DNA of 64,000 nucleotides from Sialis fuliginosa (taxonomy: Eukaryota > Arthropoda > Insecta > Megaloptera > Sialidae), in contig OY540817.1 of the NCBI GenBank assembly GCA_961205875.1, forward strand, positions 9,149,001-9,213,000. Reading direction: 5' to 3'. The notes below the pieces were generated by a model, which worked only from the letters and a program-made list of their open reading frames with translations, was not told where the DNA came from and did not search any database. The translations under genes were made by a program, and so were the position numbers. Below are positions 45,801 through 56,994 of the stretch, piece after piece. Position 1 is the first letter of the stretch; the number at the start of each line of letters is the position of its first letter.

Positions 45801-46796
45801 TCTATACGAAGTAAGTTTAGATACAAAAATATTTTGCATGAAAAAACAACAAATATAAAATACGTAAAGAAAAGCCAAGTATATAAAATATGGCTAAAAT
45901 AAAGCTAGGGAAGAAAAAAAAGGAATATGACAACAAAGAAGACATGCTGAGGCATCTTATTATACAATGCTGTTCACATTCTCTACTAAATGCAAACGCT
46001 AACTTCCATGAAATCAAAAGGTTTCATGGAAAATTTACCTTGAAAGGCTCGCATTATTCTACATACTAGCTATTTCGAAACACAAAAAAAGGAAATGAAA
46101 TCACACATGGTATATGTCATCTATTGTCCGAAATTATGTATTTGTATTATCATAAATATCGACTCAAGTTAAAATTAGAACGAGAGTTAAGTTAGTCTCT
46201 TATTGTCTAGCTTTCGAATTTTATAACTGATAGACTCGTTAAAATTGAAACTATCTTGTGTCGATTTCGTCTCGGAAAAAATAATGTTCAAATTATCCAA
46301 TACCAAAAATGAAATTATAGTTATAACTAATTAATGAAAAAATCCTTTTATTGAACAAATTAACTCGAATCAGTTAAAAAATTAACACATAACAAACACA
46401 GTGGTTCCTTGTGCTAATTTCATCAAAGGTAGTTAGTTATTGAAAATTTTTAATTAACACCGATGAATTATTCAGATGAACTACCTTTTCATTTTTATAC
46501 AATTTTAATTTGAAATTTTTTTTAATATGTGCCTCATTGAAACAAATTGTTTATCGATGTTAAAACAATTCACGATAGTTTGAATTGTAGAAAGCAAAAG
46601 AAGATACATCTTCGTAAGGGATTATAAAAACTACACATTTAAATAAACTTTTATAGAAATTCAATTCTAAAACGACTTATTTACATGAAAAAGCAATTAC
46701 AATTTGTTAAAAAGAAAAAAATCAAATCTATTGAAACTATTCACGAGGCATTACACATTTATAACAAGTCTGTCTCGTCTAGAAGCAATGCAAATA
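42848..46796. other. Long AT-rich spacer
   Basis: About 4 kb without a supported exon. Contents noticed: a degraded repeat at 43670-43770 with ATCGCCCAGGGCGCC; text at 44109-44190 related to 7378-7440; and a 10 bp perfect hairpin at 46004-46031 (TTCCATGAAA and its complement). The 66-codon minus frame at 45817-46017 is low-complexity Phe/Ser sequence. Confidence 0.4.
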
Positions 46797-47130
46797 CAGT
46801 ACTGTGCAAAAGTAAACACACTAGAAACAAAACTATGAGTAATGTAATACATTCATAACAAAATTCTTCAATATTTATTACGAACGCCTATTTTTTTTCG
46901 ATTCTGCACGAAAATTTGTTAGTTATTGATGTGCTTTAATAAAAATAATAATAATAAATAAAAATAAATTATTTGAAAGTTGGTCAAGAATTTAAAAAAA
47001 TACTAGACAAAAATCGACGAGCCCTCGCCTAAATTATTATTGGTTGAAACTGAAAATCGATTACACTTATTAATACTAAACCGGTTATCAAATTTCATAA
47101 CTATCACAATGGGTTCTCGATATCCATTCA

Positions 47131-47290
47131 TACTAATATAATAAATGCGAATGTGTGTCTGTCTCTCTGTCTATTTGTTATTTTTTCACGGCTAAACCGC
47201 TGAACTTATCTTGATTAAATTTGATAGGGAGATAGTTTGCATCCTGAAGAAGGACATAGACTACTTTGTATTTATATTTACTAGATAAAA
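47131..47290 (+). repeat. Repeat family J, copy 1
   Basis: ACTAATATAATAAATGCG, GTGTGTCTGTCTCTCTGTC, TTTTCACGGCTAAACCGC, TTGATAGGGAGATAG and AGAAGGACATAGACTACTTT. This is the classic insect repeat, especially common in Lepidoptera, whose consensus starts with an 'ataatattataaatgcgaa' type word. It recurs inverted at 63240-63392. Confidence 0.75.
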
Positions 47291-47299
47291 AATTGGGTA

Positions 47300-47400
47300 T
47301 GTGACATTTTTATACGCGATAGGTTACACTTTTTTAGCGTTGATATCTAGCATGTAAATGCGAAACTAAAAACCTGTTTTATCATAACAGAAATATGTGT
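47300..47400 (+). repeat. Repeat family E, fragment
   Basis: GATATCTAGCATGTAAATGC followed by AACTAAAAACCTGTTTTATC parallels the left part of 26290-26535. The right half is missing. It abuts the family J copy. Confidence 0.5.
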
Positions 47401-47591
47401 TACCACGCGGATAACAGCTAGTATTAAATAAATACTTATTTTGGGCACAATCTTTTTTTGTTTAAAATACTTTTCTCAATTAACTGTTGAAAGTTTGGCA
47501 CACACAATCTGTATAGTTTATTGCCACCTATAAACATTTTAAAAATGTGCAATTACCCCTTTCACTGATTTATTTATTATTTACATATATG

Positions 47592-48104
47592 AGGAATTGG
47601 TGACAGTCTTGAACAATACCCCAGTGTTGAACATTTTTAAAACAAATGTAATAAATTAGAAATATTTATTGATATTTGATTGCCGATTACTGGATATTAA
47701 TCTATATACATATGTACATGTATTAATTGTCTTACAGCGTAATTTGATAATATTGATCATTTTGTTTAAATACAGTGGACGAATAATTATCGCGGTTCGG
47801 TAAACTATCAAGAATAGTGTATTTTTTATAAAAAAATTTACATTGTTTTAAATTTTACGATTCTTTATTTTATAACGTTTGTGTAGTAGTAGTAATAATT
47901 TTGAAATCTTTAGAAAGTGTTCATTACTGGTTTTATGTTGATCATTATTGGAGAAAAAAACTTGAGGATTTTGGTAACTGAATTGATTTAATAGAGTATT
48001 AGTAACATTAGTTCATGAAAATTACAAAAAAAAGTACTTCATCAATCCCAAAAAACAATATTCTTGCTCTTAAAGCGTTCAAGACTGGTGCCAGTATCTT
48101 ACGT
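47592..48104 (+). mobile_element. MITE family A, strongly diverged copy
   Basis: AAATTAGAAATATTTATTGA, TTAATCTATATACATA, AAAGTGTTCATTACTGG, TTAGTTCATGAAAATTAC and GACTGGTGCCAGTATCTTA line up in order with 37307-37840, but with many substitutions and an eroded left TIR. It is the oldest-looking family A copy. Confidence 0.7.
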
Positions 48105-48204
48105 CCTAAAGAGCTTATCATTCAACAAAAAAAGGTCTTTCAGTGCAAAAACCTTTCCCCATCCTTGGTGTAGACTATGTAATGAATACTTATGCACAGT
48201 ACTG

Positions 48205-48789
48205 TATACTGTATACACATTTGTTTTGCTGTTTTTTCCTGCACTGTAGCAGCCACACAAGCGCATACGACCTCGCAAAAGCGACGCAAGCAAAGCCGAT
48301 TAAGTAGCAAAACGTACCTTCATTCGTTCATTTAGTACACTGCATTATACAGCTCTCACACAGTGATAACTTTGCATCCACGACGATCCTTAAAGCTTAG
48401 AGTCACTTCAAACGGACATTTATATCACGCTTGATATATGCATGAAATGTGGTAACACTTTATATAAGTATTATTGCCATAACTTACTTGGAAATGTTGT
48501 CAAGATGATTTATCACGAATATATTTAAAATGTTCTTGCTTTAATACAGAATATTTTTTTAACGGTTTTACTAATATACTTGCACTACCCTGCAAATATT
48601 TAAGACCACCTGATTTTTTTACTTTTTTCTAATATTTTTGACCGGTTTATTTAATTCGTTTGGCGATTTTTCGCTGTGAATGGCCCATTTATTCAAAATG
48701 ACTATTTGAGTTCGTTTTTCTTTCGAAATTTGCTGTGCTTTCCCCATTTTCATGTTTTCTGTAAAAAAAAAGATTTTTTTGGGGATCTA
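48205..48789. other. Spacer, no gene seen
   Basis: A GC-richer patch at 48240-48420 has no supported frame. CCTGCAAATATTTAAGACCACC at 48591-48612 is in the style of a Tc1-like end but has no partner. It is followed by family I text. Confidence 0.35.
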
Positions 48790-49175
48790 CTACATACATT
48801 CTGGAATTTTTTTCAGTTTTTTTGCATATAGTTTAGAAATTAGAAGAAGGGGACGCTCTGGTGAAATTAAAAGGTCCTCAAACATTTTTTGTTGCATTTT
48901 AGGAAACCTGTCTAAAGACATCCAACTCAATGGAATAAGCGAAAAAAATGTGAGTACACTTTTCAATCTATGCTAATTAAAAGCTACATTCTGGAACTTT
49001 CTCAGATTTTTTGAATCGATAGTTTAAAAATTAGAGGAGACGCTCTGATAACGACTTTGAAAAACAAATACATCATGACTAAAGGGTTAAAATCAAAAAG
49101 TCTCAATCAATTTTTTGTTACATTTTAGGGAACCTTTCTAAAGACATCCCACTCAATGGAGTGTTTACAAAAACG
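48790..49175 (+). repeat. Repeat family I, two units in tandem
   Basis: CATTCTGGAATTTTTTTCAG...GTCTAAAGACATCC...ACTCAATGGAATAA (48797-48940) and CATTCTGGAACTTTCTCAG...TTCTAAAGACATCCCACTC...AATGGAGTG (48971-49172) are the same stretch of the 52893-53343 element twice in a row. Neither unit has the GGGTTCCGTAG ends, so this is an internal tandem duplication or two nested fragments. Confidence 0.65.
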
Positions 49176-51280
49176 TATAGCTCATTTTTAGCTATACAAA
49201 GACTCGATGAGAAAATATTGTTTACTTTTTTAACACTTTGATGATAAACAAAAAGAAAATAATAAATAAATCCTTTGTAACAATATCATAAAAAATATGT
49301 ATTCCATTACTATAATAATTAACACAATGTACAGGTATGTGAAAAGATTTTCTAAACTAAAGAACAAAATGAAAGAAAAATCCAATCACCTAACAGTACC
49401 TCGCTTTTTCCTCCTAAACCAACAACAAATATTTGAATAGCATTAACCGTCGGTCTCAATTTCTGTAAGTAACAGAACATACCTTAATCTAAAGAAACCA
49501 CTACGTTAATATCGAAGTAAACTGAACCCATTAAAATTTCAACAAAAATTACGTACGTTTCTGATTTCGCTGTTGCCTTTATTGTATGGATTAGATTGAA
49601 AACTTCTTGTGGTAACAAAGGCTCTTGAAAACATTGATATTTTCATTTTCGTTGCAACGCAACAGAACCAACTTTTCATTCCTCGTTCATATTGCACAAA
49701 ATTCTAACAATAAATCTTTGTCGAAATATCTTTACAATATCGCAAACACTTTTCACCACTACGTTAAATTTTCATTAAAATTGCAAAACAGAATGAACGC
49801 TAAGAATTATTGCATATTATTTGAAAATTGTCAATACGGACAGATATTTATTATCTACTATGGAATATACAATGTTTACTAGTTCAGATGAAAATAACTT
49901 ATGGAAATACATTTTACGTTTTGATGATTTATTTCTCTGTTTCAACCAAACACTTTTCATTATTTAATGCTAGAAAATATTAGTAACATAATCTCATTTT
50001 AACATTCTGTAAAATTTTAGTTCTATTACAAAATCAGATACACTAGTATCTCGCAATAACGTGTTTTTCTATTTATTTTTCGGCTGTTAACATTGTGTAG
50101 TACCATACATTTCCCTTTCTATCATTGTTTTATAGATTACACATTTAAGTCAGTATTACGGTGCGACGACTTTAAATTTTCGATTTCTTTAACATAATAT
50201 TTTGAAAGAAAAATATATTGAGAGTAACTCTGAAAATTGTAAACCGAAATTAAAAGTATTTACGAAGTTATAGCACATACAAGAGAACGGGTCGTGTTAG
50301 TAGAACATCTGTTAACTAAATCTTTAAATGCGTTTTTCTCGAATCCACTTTTTTATGGTTGGTGGGAAGCAGTAACGAAATTCTAATCAACCGATCGATT
50401 TATAATTTTAACACGTTGTTCTACACACTAATAGTTATCGTATTACCAAAAATTATTTGTTTTTATTAATCATTTATTTTTTTCTTGTTTTTCAACGAAA
50501 AAATACACGATATTTTTGACGCAAAAATAAATATCCCTACTGGATTATTTTTTTCTTCCGTTACTATAGGTATATAAACATAAATAGATACTTACAATAT
50601 CATGCCAGTAATAGTAAATATTATTCTTACCTGCAAAAAAAAATATCTATTAGAACACGACCGTTATGAAATTAAAATTTTCTCGGGGCGCAGATGGCCC
50701 ATTTTCTCATTTTTTTATTTTTAATTAACCTTGGAGCATATAAAGAGAAAATCCAAAAAAAATCCCACTTCAAAATGCTAATTTGTTACTTTTAATTAAA
50801 ATTGATTTTTTAGTGTACAAAACAACAATTATTTGTACCAGATAATTAAAACCTACCGCTGACCTAAGGCCGACACTGTGATTATACATGACACATAAAT
50901 GTTTCACCGGCATTTACGTAAAGCAGTTTAAGCCGGTCCTGAGCCAACACGACACTCTGTTTTATTGATGCCCTCATTAAGCTCCCGGCTACATCTTGTT
51001 TGCGTACCAGATGTTTTTGTCCACATCCTTTTTATTCATAACTGCACATGCATACATGTTACATACAATCAGGATTATGTGCTTAATCTATGATAAAATA
51101 TATTTTGTATCCATGCTATCGTATCTTCTCAATGTTGACACATGTTTATTACTAACATGTATACATTTAATAAGGTACATTTACAATGTTTTGTTTGTTT
51201 ATGTATCATTTGATATAGTTATAGGTACATTTAATTTTACTAATGAATATCATTATAGATAATCAATACTAATATACTGT
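49176..51280. other. AT-rich spacer, no gene seen
   Basis: About 2 kb of A/T-rich sequence. Open frames of 85-88 codons (49625-49882, 50996-51262) are rich in Phe/Ile/Tyr/Asn and have no recognisable domain. A mildly GC-richer patch at 50860-51000 is unassigned. Confidence 0.35.
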
Positions 51281-51500
51281 CTGTATGTCTGTTTTTTTTG
51301 TCTACCAGTCCCGACTTGACACGTTAACTACCGAACCGATTTTAATGAGACTTTCAGTACTCGAATGTATAAAGCCCAAGAATCAGTTTAGGTTCGTGTT
51401 TTTAAGGAGCTTGATTAGTTTTCAAGAGACGAACGGGAAGAAAGGATCACCTATGCTAAAGCATGTAATTCAGAAAAACTTGTATAGTATTATGTAAATT
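51281..51500 (+). repeat. Retroposon-tail-like repeat
   Basis: CTGTCTGTATGTCTG, then AACTACCGAACCGATTTTAA, TGAGACTTTCAG and GGAGCTTGATTAGTTTTCAA follow the layout of insect non-LTR or SINE 3' regions ('accgaaccgattttgatg' type). A single copy in the window. The overlapping 70-codon frame is a by-product. Confidence 0.4.
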
Positions 51501-51934
51501 ATTATTTTCCAAAATAGTTTTTTTAATAATATTCAGTTAGTACTGAAATGTGAAAAAGCGTAAAAGTAATCAATTCTTCTGATCACTGACTACATAGTTT
51601 TAGAAAAATAATCAAACTAATTGTAAATAAAGCTGCATTTCTTCTCTATTATGAAGCATTTGAATTATAACAAAAAAAAAAATTAAATTGGTTTTTTCGA
51701 AAAAATTAATAGAACATAAATTATAGATATTGATATTACCTACAATTTTTAACTTGACCATTTTTCTCTATTTCGCACTGTTTCAGAGTAATTCGAAAAA
51801 TTTAAAAATCGACGTAGGTAAACATCCGTATCCGGTTGAAAGATCGTTTTCAAAAATATGACGTTTTCTTCCCAGACAAAAATTAATCTTAAATATAAAA
51901 TTACATCCTTCTACGATTTGTCGTATTTGAGTTA

Positions 51935-52080
51935 CAGCGTTTACAGACAGACAGACGGACACATGGCGAAAATAGTCAGAATGGATTAAAGGAAGGTCAA
52001 AATGAATAATTGCATCAAAATCCGGATTTCGAAAAAAATTGGCTTCACTATACTTACTTATACTATTGTATATTTCATAT
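51935..52080 (+). repeat. Retroposon-tail-like repeat, copy 2
   Basis: ACAGACAGACAGACGGACAC, ATGGCGAAAATAGTCAGAAT and CCGGATTTCGAAAAAAAT parallel 12216-12310. Better preserved here than in copy 1. Confidence 0.5.
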
Positions 52081-52892
52081 AAAAGGTATAAGAAAGTAAT
52101 AAAAATTGATGAAAATAACCATCAAGATGATAATTTCAAGATTTACACTGTTTATATGATGTGGCGGGTGTTCAGTACCATGTATTGATGTTACACATAT
52201 TTTCCCCATCTCCCCCTACACCAATTTTTACGCAGATTCTATTCCCCTTTTTACTTCTAAAGAAGACCGCACGATATCTTTTAAAAAGTCAATCAAAGTA
52301 CAAACAGAAAAACGACTTTAGAAAGTCGATGGAAAAAAATTCTTTTAACTTTGCATTAGTCATAATATTTTCCAAGTTTCAAAATTTTAGAATACTTCTA
52401 CTTCGTCTTGTACTACCAACATACAAGAAATAAAAACACACAAACTTTCACCCGCATTAGGTGATATCTCCTCACTTCCTTTTGCAAGTCTTACTATTTG
52501 TGTATCATTCTTACCTACCTCGCGTAAGCTGCCGTCTTTTTGACGTGATAAAAATTTTTTTAAAAGTTACGAAAAAAAACCACGAGTATTCTTCGGTAAG
52601 TTTAACTTTCCTTTTACATTATATCTACGTTGTACGTAGGGTAAGTATATAGGCTTGTTTAAAGCTATACGTGTTATATAAAGAATGCAAAAAGTTTTCG
52701 AGAGAGAACAAACTAAAGCAATAAAATATTTTTTTAAGGAATTTGAAACTCAAGTGAGATAACATTATTTTTAAAATATTCTGTTAGCTACGTTTACAAT
52801 GAAACAAGTTTCTTATTATTGTATTCAAAAAGTGAATAGATAAAAGTTGAGTAAAAATAAAACAACCAAGTCTGTGTTGGACATGCACATGA
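52081..52892. other. Spacer, no gene called
   Basis: A 90-codon plus frame at 52161-52433 shows no domain. A donor-like GAG/GTAGGTAAG on the minus strand at about 52530 follows GC-richer text, but no acceptor or frame supports an exon. Confidence 0.3.
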
Positions 52893-53343
52893 TAGGGTTC
52901 CGTAGCCATTCTCGATTTATAAAAAAAGTTATTTCTATATTTGTTTAAAACTATTTTTGTTACATGAGTGATCATTATAATTTTCATTGAAAGTACTAAT
53001 TAATATCTACCTTCTGGAATTCAGATTTTTTGCATCCAGTTTAGAAATTAGAGACGACTTTGAAAGCAAATATCTCGTGACTGAAGGGTTAAAACCAAAA
53101 GGTCTTCAATAATGTTTTGTTATATTTTAGGAGACCTATCTAAAGATACTCCACTCAGTGAGATAAGTGAAAAAAATCTATAAGAAGCCAAAAATTATTT
53201 TTTCAAAAATTTCATCATTTCTGTTTTTGGATCATCAATCTACATCCATATACCAAATTTTAATCTTAATAGATTTATAATGAGAGAATGGAAGGGGTGT
53301 GACATACAGACGGATAGAGTTCCTAGTTTTCTACGGAACCCTA
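52893..53343. mobile_element. Family I MITE with GGGTTCCGTAG ends
   Basis: TAGGGTTCCGTAG (52893-52905) and CTACGGAACCCTA (53331-53343) are perfect 13 bp inverted ends. This terminus is widespread in insect genomes. The interior words ACTTTGAAAGCAAATATC, ACTGAAGGGTTAAAACC and CTAAAGATACTCCACTC are shared with 48790-49175 and 40860-41060. The 451 bp copy is the only one with both ends intact. Non-coding. Confidence 0.8.
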
Positions 53344-54337
53344 AAAAGTACATTTTGTTGGTTTGTACCTTTTCTATTCACACTTGAAATACAGAGTTTG
53401 AAATTATTCTATAATTATCTGATAATTTTGAACCATGTACTGTAAAATAAAATAGGTAATCATGAAAAACTTGAGATTTTAATGTAATTATATGCTTTGA
53501 CGTATGTTTGTCTGTCTGACGATCAATGAACGTGGGTAACTTTTTTAGGTGGTACATAGATAAAATCCCATTTTGTACCCAAAATTCTTTCTTCGTTTTA
53601 ATTTAAATTATTTCATTAAATATATGTAGAACTTTATTTATTTTTAAAAATAACTGCACTTTTACTTAATTTTTTAAACGTTTGGAAATAGAAACAAAAA
53701 TCAAATAAAAGTTGCAGAGAAAATTATTATCTAAAATTTATATTATAACTATTTTTTTTGTAAATGATGGTATCAGCAGTTTATTTTTATATGCTTCAAA
53801 TATCCCTGACCTCAGAAACTCATACATTTATTAATTTCATAGTTTTTATTAACAAAACATCGAATCGACTAATTTAAAAACACGTACCAATTAATAGTTA
53901 CATTTGTCAGCGAAACTTTGACGTAGATTACAACATGTACATTACAAAGTACACAACACATAAAACATTAATACAAACACGAATCAATCAAGCCGGAAGT
54001 CGTGGAGGACATGTAACAGCCGCACAATGTTGGCAGATGTCGCCACCAGGTCACACTCATTTGGTATTGACAAAAACGATAACTACAAAACTAATTTTTC
54101 AAATATGTTTTCCCCGTTGTTCGAAATTTTACATGCAATGAGAAAACATGTTGTTTTTAATAACACTGTGTTTTTAGAGGTGCTGAAAATTTTACTATAT
54201 TTCTTTTTTCAATTTTCAATAAATACAGTTATTTGTAGGCTTTCATGATTGTTGTAAATTGTTATAATAATTGTTTTCCTCTAGAAACTATACAACTTTA
54301 AGTAATCATTTTTTTTTCTAAAATGCATAGCTCTCTT
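53344..54337. other. Spacer, no gene called
   Basis: Text at 53495-53590 (TGTTTGTCTGTCTGACG, then GATAAAATCCCATTTTG) is another retroposon-tail-like fragment. A GC-richer patch at 53985-54060 sits in two overlapping frames of about 70 codons without a recognised domain. Confidence 0.35.
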
Positions 54338-54758
54338 GAAATATTTCCTTGTGTCAACATAAAAGTGTAGCATCTATATGAATAACTGTATATAAAGCAG
54401 AAATCAATTTAAAAAAGCGGATTTCAAATGCAGTGCATTATTTCTTGTCAAGCTAAATAAATGTTTTCAACAACGTTGTCAATTAGCACAAACTTTAATA
54501 TATTTATGGCTTATCATTAAAAAAAGATCAGTAGGAATCATACTGTTATTCTGATTGATATTTGTTGTATATAATGTTTTTAAAATCATCTGGGCTGTTT
54601 TACCGTAGTTTGTGTAGTGTTCTTTTTGACGTTTCGCAGTACTTTGTAGAAACAATTAAAGTAGGTACTATGGAGATGCTACCGGCTAGAAGAAGTATCT
54701 AAAAGAATACTACAAGCCACATGAAAACAGCGTGGAAGATTTTAACATTAACATTTAA

Positions 54759-54953
54759 CCCTTTGGACGCGAAAGTCGACTAAAGTCGATGGTATTTTTT
54801 CCCCTTTGACGCAAAAATCGATTATAGTCTACCACTAGAAAAACACGCGGTAATCGGCCTTAATTTTAGAAAAAATATATATATGTCAGTGAAGTAAATA
54901 TAATAAAAATTAAGACTACTTTTTATAGGAATAAGTGTTTCGCGTTCAAAGGG
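54759..54953. mobile_element. piggyBac-like MITE, 195 bp
   Basis: TTAA (54755-54758) then CCCTTTGGACGCGAAAG; right end TTTCGCGTTCAAAGGG then TTAA (54954-54957). Exact TTAA flanks and CCC-initial TIRs mark piggyBac. Subterminal words GTCGACTAAAGTCGAT and AAATCGATTATAGTC give it a CGA-rich left part. Interior non-coding. Confidence 0.85.
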
Positions 54954-55002
54954 TTAAAAACCAGATATAAGTAGGAATCATACTATCCTGATTGATATTT
55001 AA

Positions 55003-55398
55003 CCCTTTGGACGCGAAACACTTATTTCTAATAATGTGCACATTTTCCGATAAAAATGAAAGTAGTTTAATTTTTATTATATTTATATTTTCTTTCATGA
55101 TGCCAATTTTACATGAAATTGCATATCAGGAAGTTGAAATACGTGTGTAGTATATTGAATATTAATGTTTCAGTAAAACAATTTTTTTAATATAATTTTT
55201 ATTTTACATAAATATAAAATTTATATACAAACATGAATAAACACAAAGTGGAAGGATTTTACTATTTATTTCACTGACATTTAAAAATTTCTAAAATAAA
55301 AGTCGTTTTTCGCGAGCACCGGTGTTTTTCAAGTCGTGGACTATTGTCGATTTTCGCGTCGAAGGGGAAAAATATAATCGATTTTCGCGTCCAAAGGG
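55003..55398. mobile_element. piggyBac-like MITE, 396 bp
   Basis: TTAA (54999-55002), CCCTTTGGACGCGAAACAC; right end ATTTTCGCGTCCAAAGGG, TTAA (55399-55402). It shares TIRs with the 195 bp neighbour, and its interior (AATTTTACATGAAATTGCAT, AAATAAAAGTCGTTTTTCGC) with 30828-31200. It sits exactly at the inner edge of the enclosing element's right arm. Confidence 0.85.
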
Positions 55399-55580
55399 TT
55401 AATGATAGTCCAATATTAAACGTTGTAGTAATTGGCAACGTTGTTGAAAACATTTATTTAGCTTGACAAGAAATAATGCACTGCATTTGAAATCTGCTTT
55501 TTTAAATTGATTTCTGATTTGTATAGTTATACAGATGCTATACTTTTATGTTGACAGTTGACACAAGGAAATATTTCAAT

Positions 55581-55994
55581 TGTAGCAATAAATATATGAT
55601 GTTTGTCCTAATATTTTCGAATCTGTAAGCGATTCTGACCTTTAGTGTGGCAGACGACTTCTGAAGCCCATAGTACCTACCTGCCTAACTGATCAAAAAC
55701 TTGAAATTAATATGAAATTATGTTTCATTAAAAATAAAAAAATAAAGGATACGTAACTAATAAGCATTTATAATGAATTTATCAAATTAATCTGATTAAA
55801 TTATACTAAAAACTTTTGATGATCATTACATTCTGATGGAACTTCATATTTATAATTAAAAGATCAACAAAGAGATGAAAATAAATCTCTTGAAATAATC
55901 GTATTAAAAAAATAAGTTCAATCAAAATGAAATAGAGCTAATTATAACCAACAAGAACCAATAAAACGATCAAAGAAATTCGATAGAAAAAAAT
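55581..55994. other. AT-rich spacer
   Basis: No gene or repeat seen. Confidence 0.3.
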
Positions 55995-56290
55995 TACCGC
56001 ACTGTAGTGCAAGATTCGGTGAAAGTTAGAAATTTCTTATATAAGAGAGAGATAGAAAGAGAGCGGAGGGTGCACACAGATTCGCGACACGTTGAGAGGC
56101 GTGGGGTAAAGGGGTGGGGGGGATGTTGAGAAGGGGAAGGGTGAAGACGAGACGCGCCGACAATAAAGGAGCCGTCGGGACGGGAGGGATTATCGATTAT
56201 CCTTCCCTGCAAGGAAGCAGGACGGATGTAGGCCATCTTTCTCCAGACTCCACATCTCCATGGGGAGTTGGGTTTGTAGTTAGCGCATTC
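55995..56290. promoter_or_regulatory. GC-rich, purine-skewed island with TATA palindrome
   Basis: About 300 bp rich in G on the plus strand. The palindrome CTTATATAAG at 56037-56046 provides a TATA-like box on either strand. A GAGA-type tract (AGAGAGAGATAGAAAGAGAG) follows on the plus strand, a motif class associated with insect promoters. ATTATCGATTATCC near 56190 overlaps a DRE-like TATCGAT core. Frames of 61 and 80 codons across it are unrecognised. I read it as a candidate promoter or regulatory island of unknown target. Confidence 0.35.
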
Positions 56291-56994
56291 TGTCCATAAA
56301 TTGTAGATCTCGGTTTGATTTTCTTTGATGCCGAAATTCTTCTTATGTTTTCGAAAATATTGTAAGATTATTTTAATACGGAAAATTAATCTGTACAGGC
56401 AATTTTATAAAAATTGGATAAAGGAAAAAGTGGTACTTTTTTTTAAATAGGTACGTATTATTATAAAATAGAAAATTGTTTACAATTACTTTCTAATTCT
56501 GTGTAATTTAAATTACACACGTTTACAAAAATAGAATACTACCAAATGTTGGATTTTTTGTAGACCGTCATCAATTAAAATATATTTTAATTTTTTATTT
56601 CTGTACCTCGTTTTTCTCCGTTAGTTTTTTCTCTGTTTATTTGTTCTGGGTTGCACGATAACTACTCTACTACACCGATTTTTATGGGATTTTCACAGAC
56701 AGAGAACCCATATTAAGGAAAATGCACAATTCAATTTTTTTTAAATTTAAATATACATAAATAAATAAAAACCTATCAAAGGTATAGTTGCGATACTGAT
56801 GTTACTAAACATTATATTAAATAAACAATAAGTTCAAGCTCGTATTAAGAAAAAAATACACCTAACTGATTTTTTTAAATAAAATATATAAAATGGAAAC
56901 GATTTAAATTCGAAAAGAAATAATGTATAATATAAAATATATTTTATGCATAAATAAAATTTTTATAAGATCGTAAAATACCACTTTATAATAA
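56291..56994. other. AT-rich spacer with retroposon-tail fragment
   Basis: GGGTTGCACGATAACTACTC, ACACCGATTTTTATGGGATT at about 56648-56690 is a short retroposon-tail-like fragment. Otherwise no feature. Confidence 0.35.

Larger units (their letters stand above)
46797..48204. mobile_element. Tc1-like terminal pair enclosing nested repeats
   Basis: CAGTACTGTGCAAAAGTA at the left and TACTTATGCACAGTACTG at the right are inverted, and each is bordered by TA (46795-46796 and 48205-48206), as for Tc1/mariner insertions. CAGTACTGTGCAAAAGT is a typical Tc1-like terminus. No transposase remains. The 1.4 kb interior holds a family J repeat, a family E fragment and a diverged family A copy. The pair may be one old element enlarged by insertions, or two unrelated ends. 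Confidence 0.5.
54338..55580. mobile_element. Long-TIR element containing two piggyBac-like MITEs
   Basis: The left arm (about 54338-54522: TTGAAATATTTCCTTGTGTC, AATGCAGTGCATTATTTC, TTTTCAACAACGTTG) is mirrored by the right arm (about 55403-55580, ending GACACAAGGAAATATTTCAA). The arms are about 180 bp. The interior contains two complete TTAA-flanked MITEs, listed separately. GTAGGAATCATACT...CTGATTGATATT appears both at 54531-54560 and at 54971-54998, so part of the interior is duplicated. Confidence 0.75.

Noticed and set aside
52520..52560. Minus-strand splice donor GAG/GTAGGTAAG after GC-richer text
   Set aside because: No acceptor, start or conserved frame upstream, so an exon cannot be supported from sequence alone.
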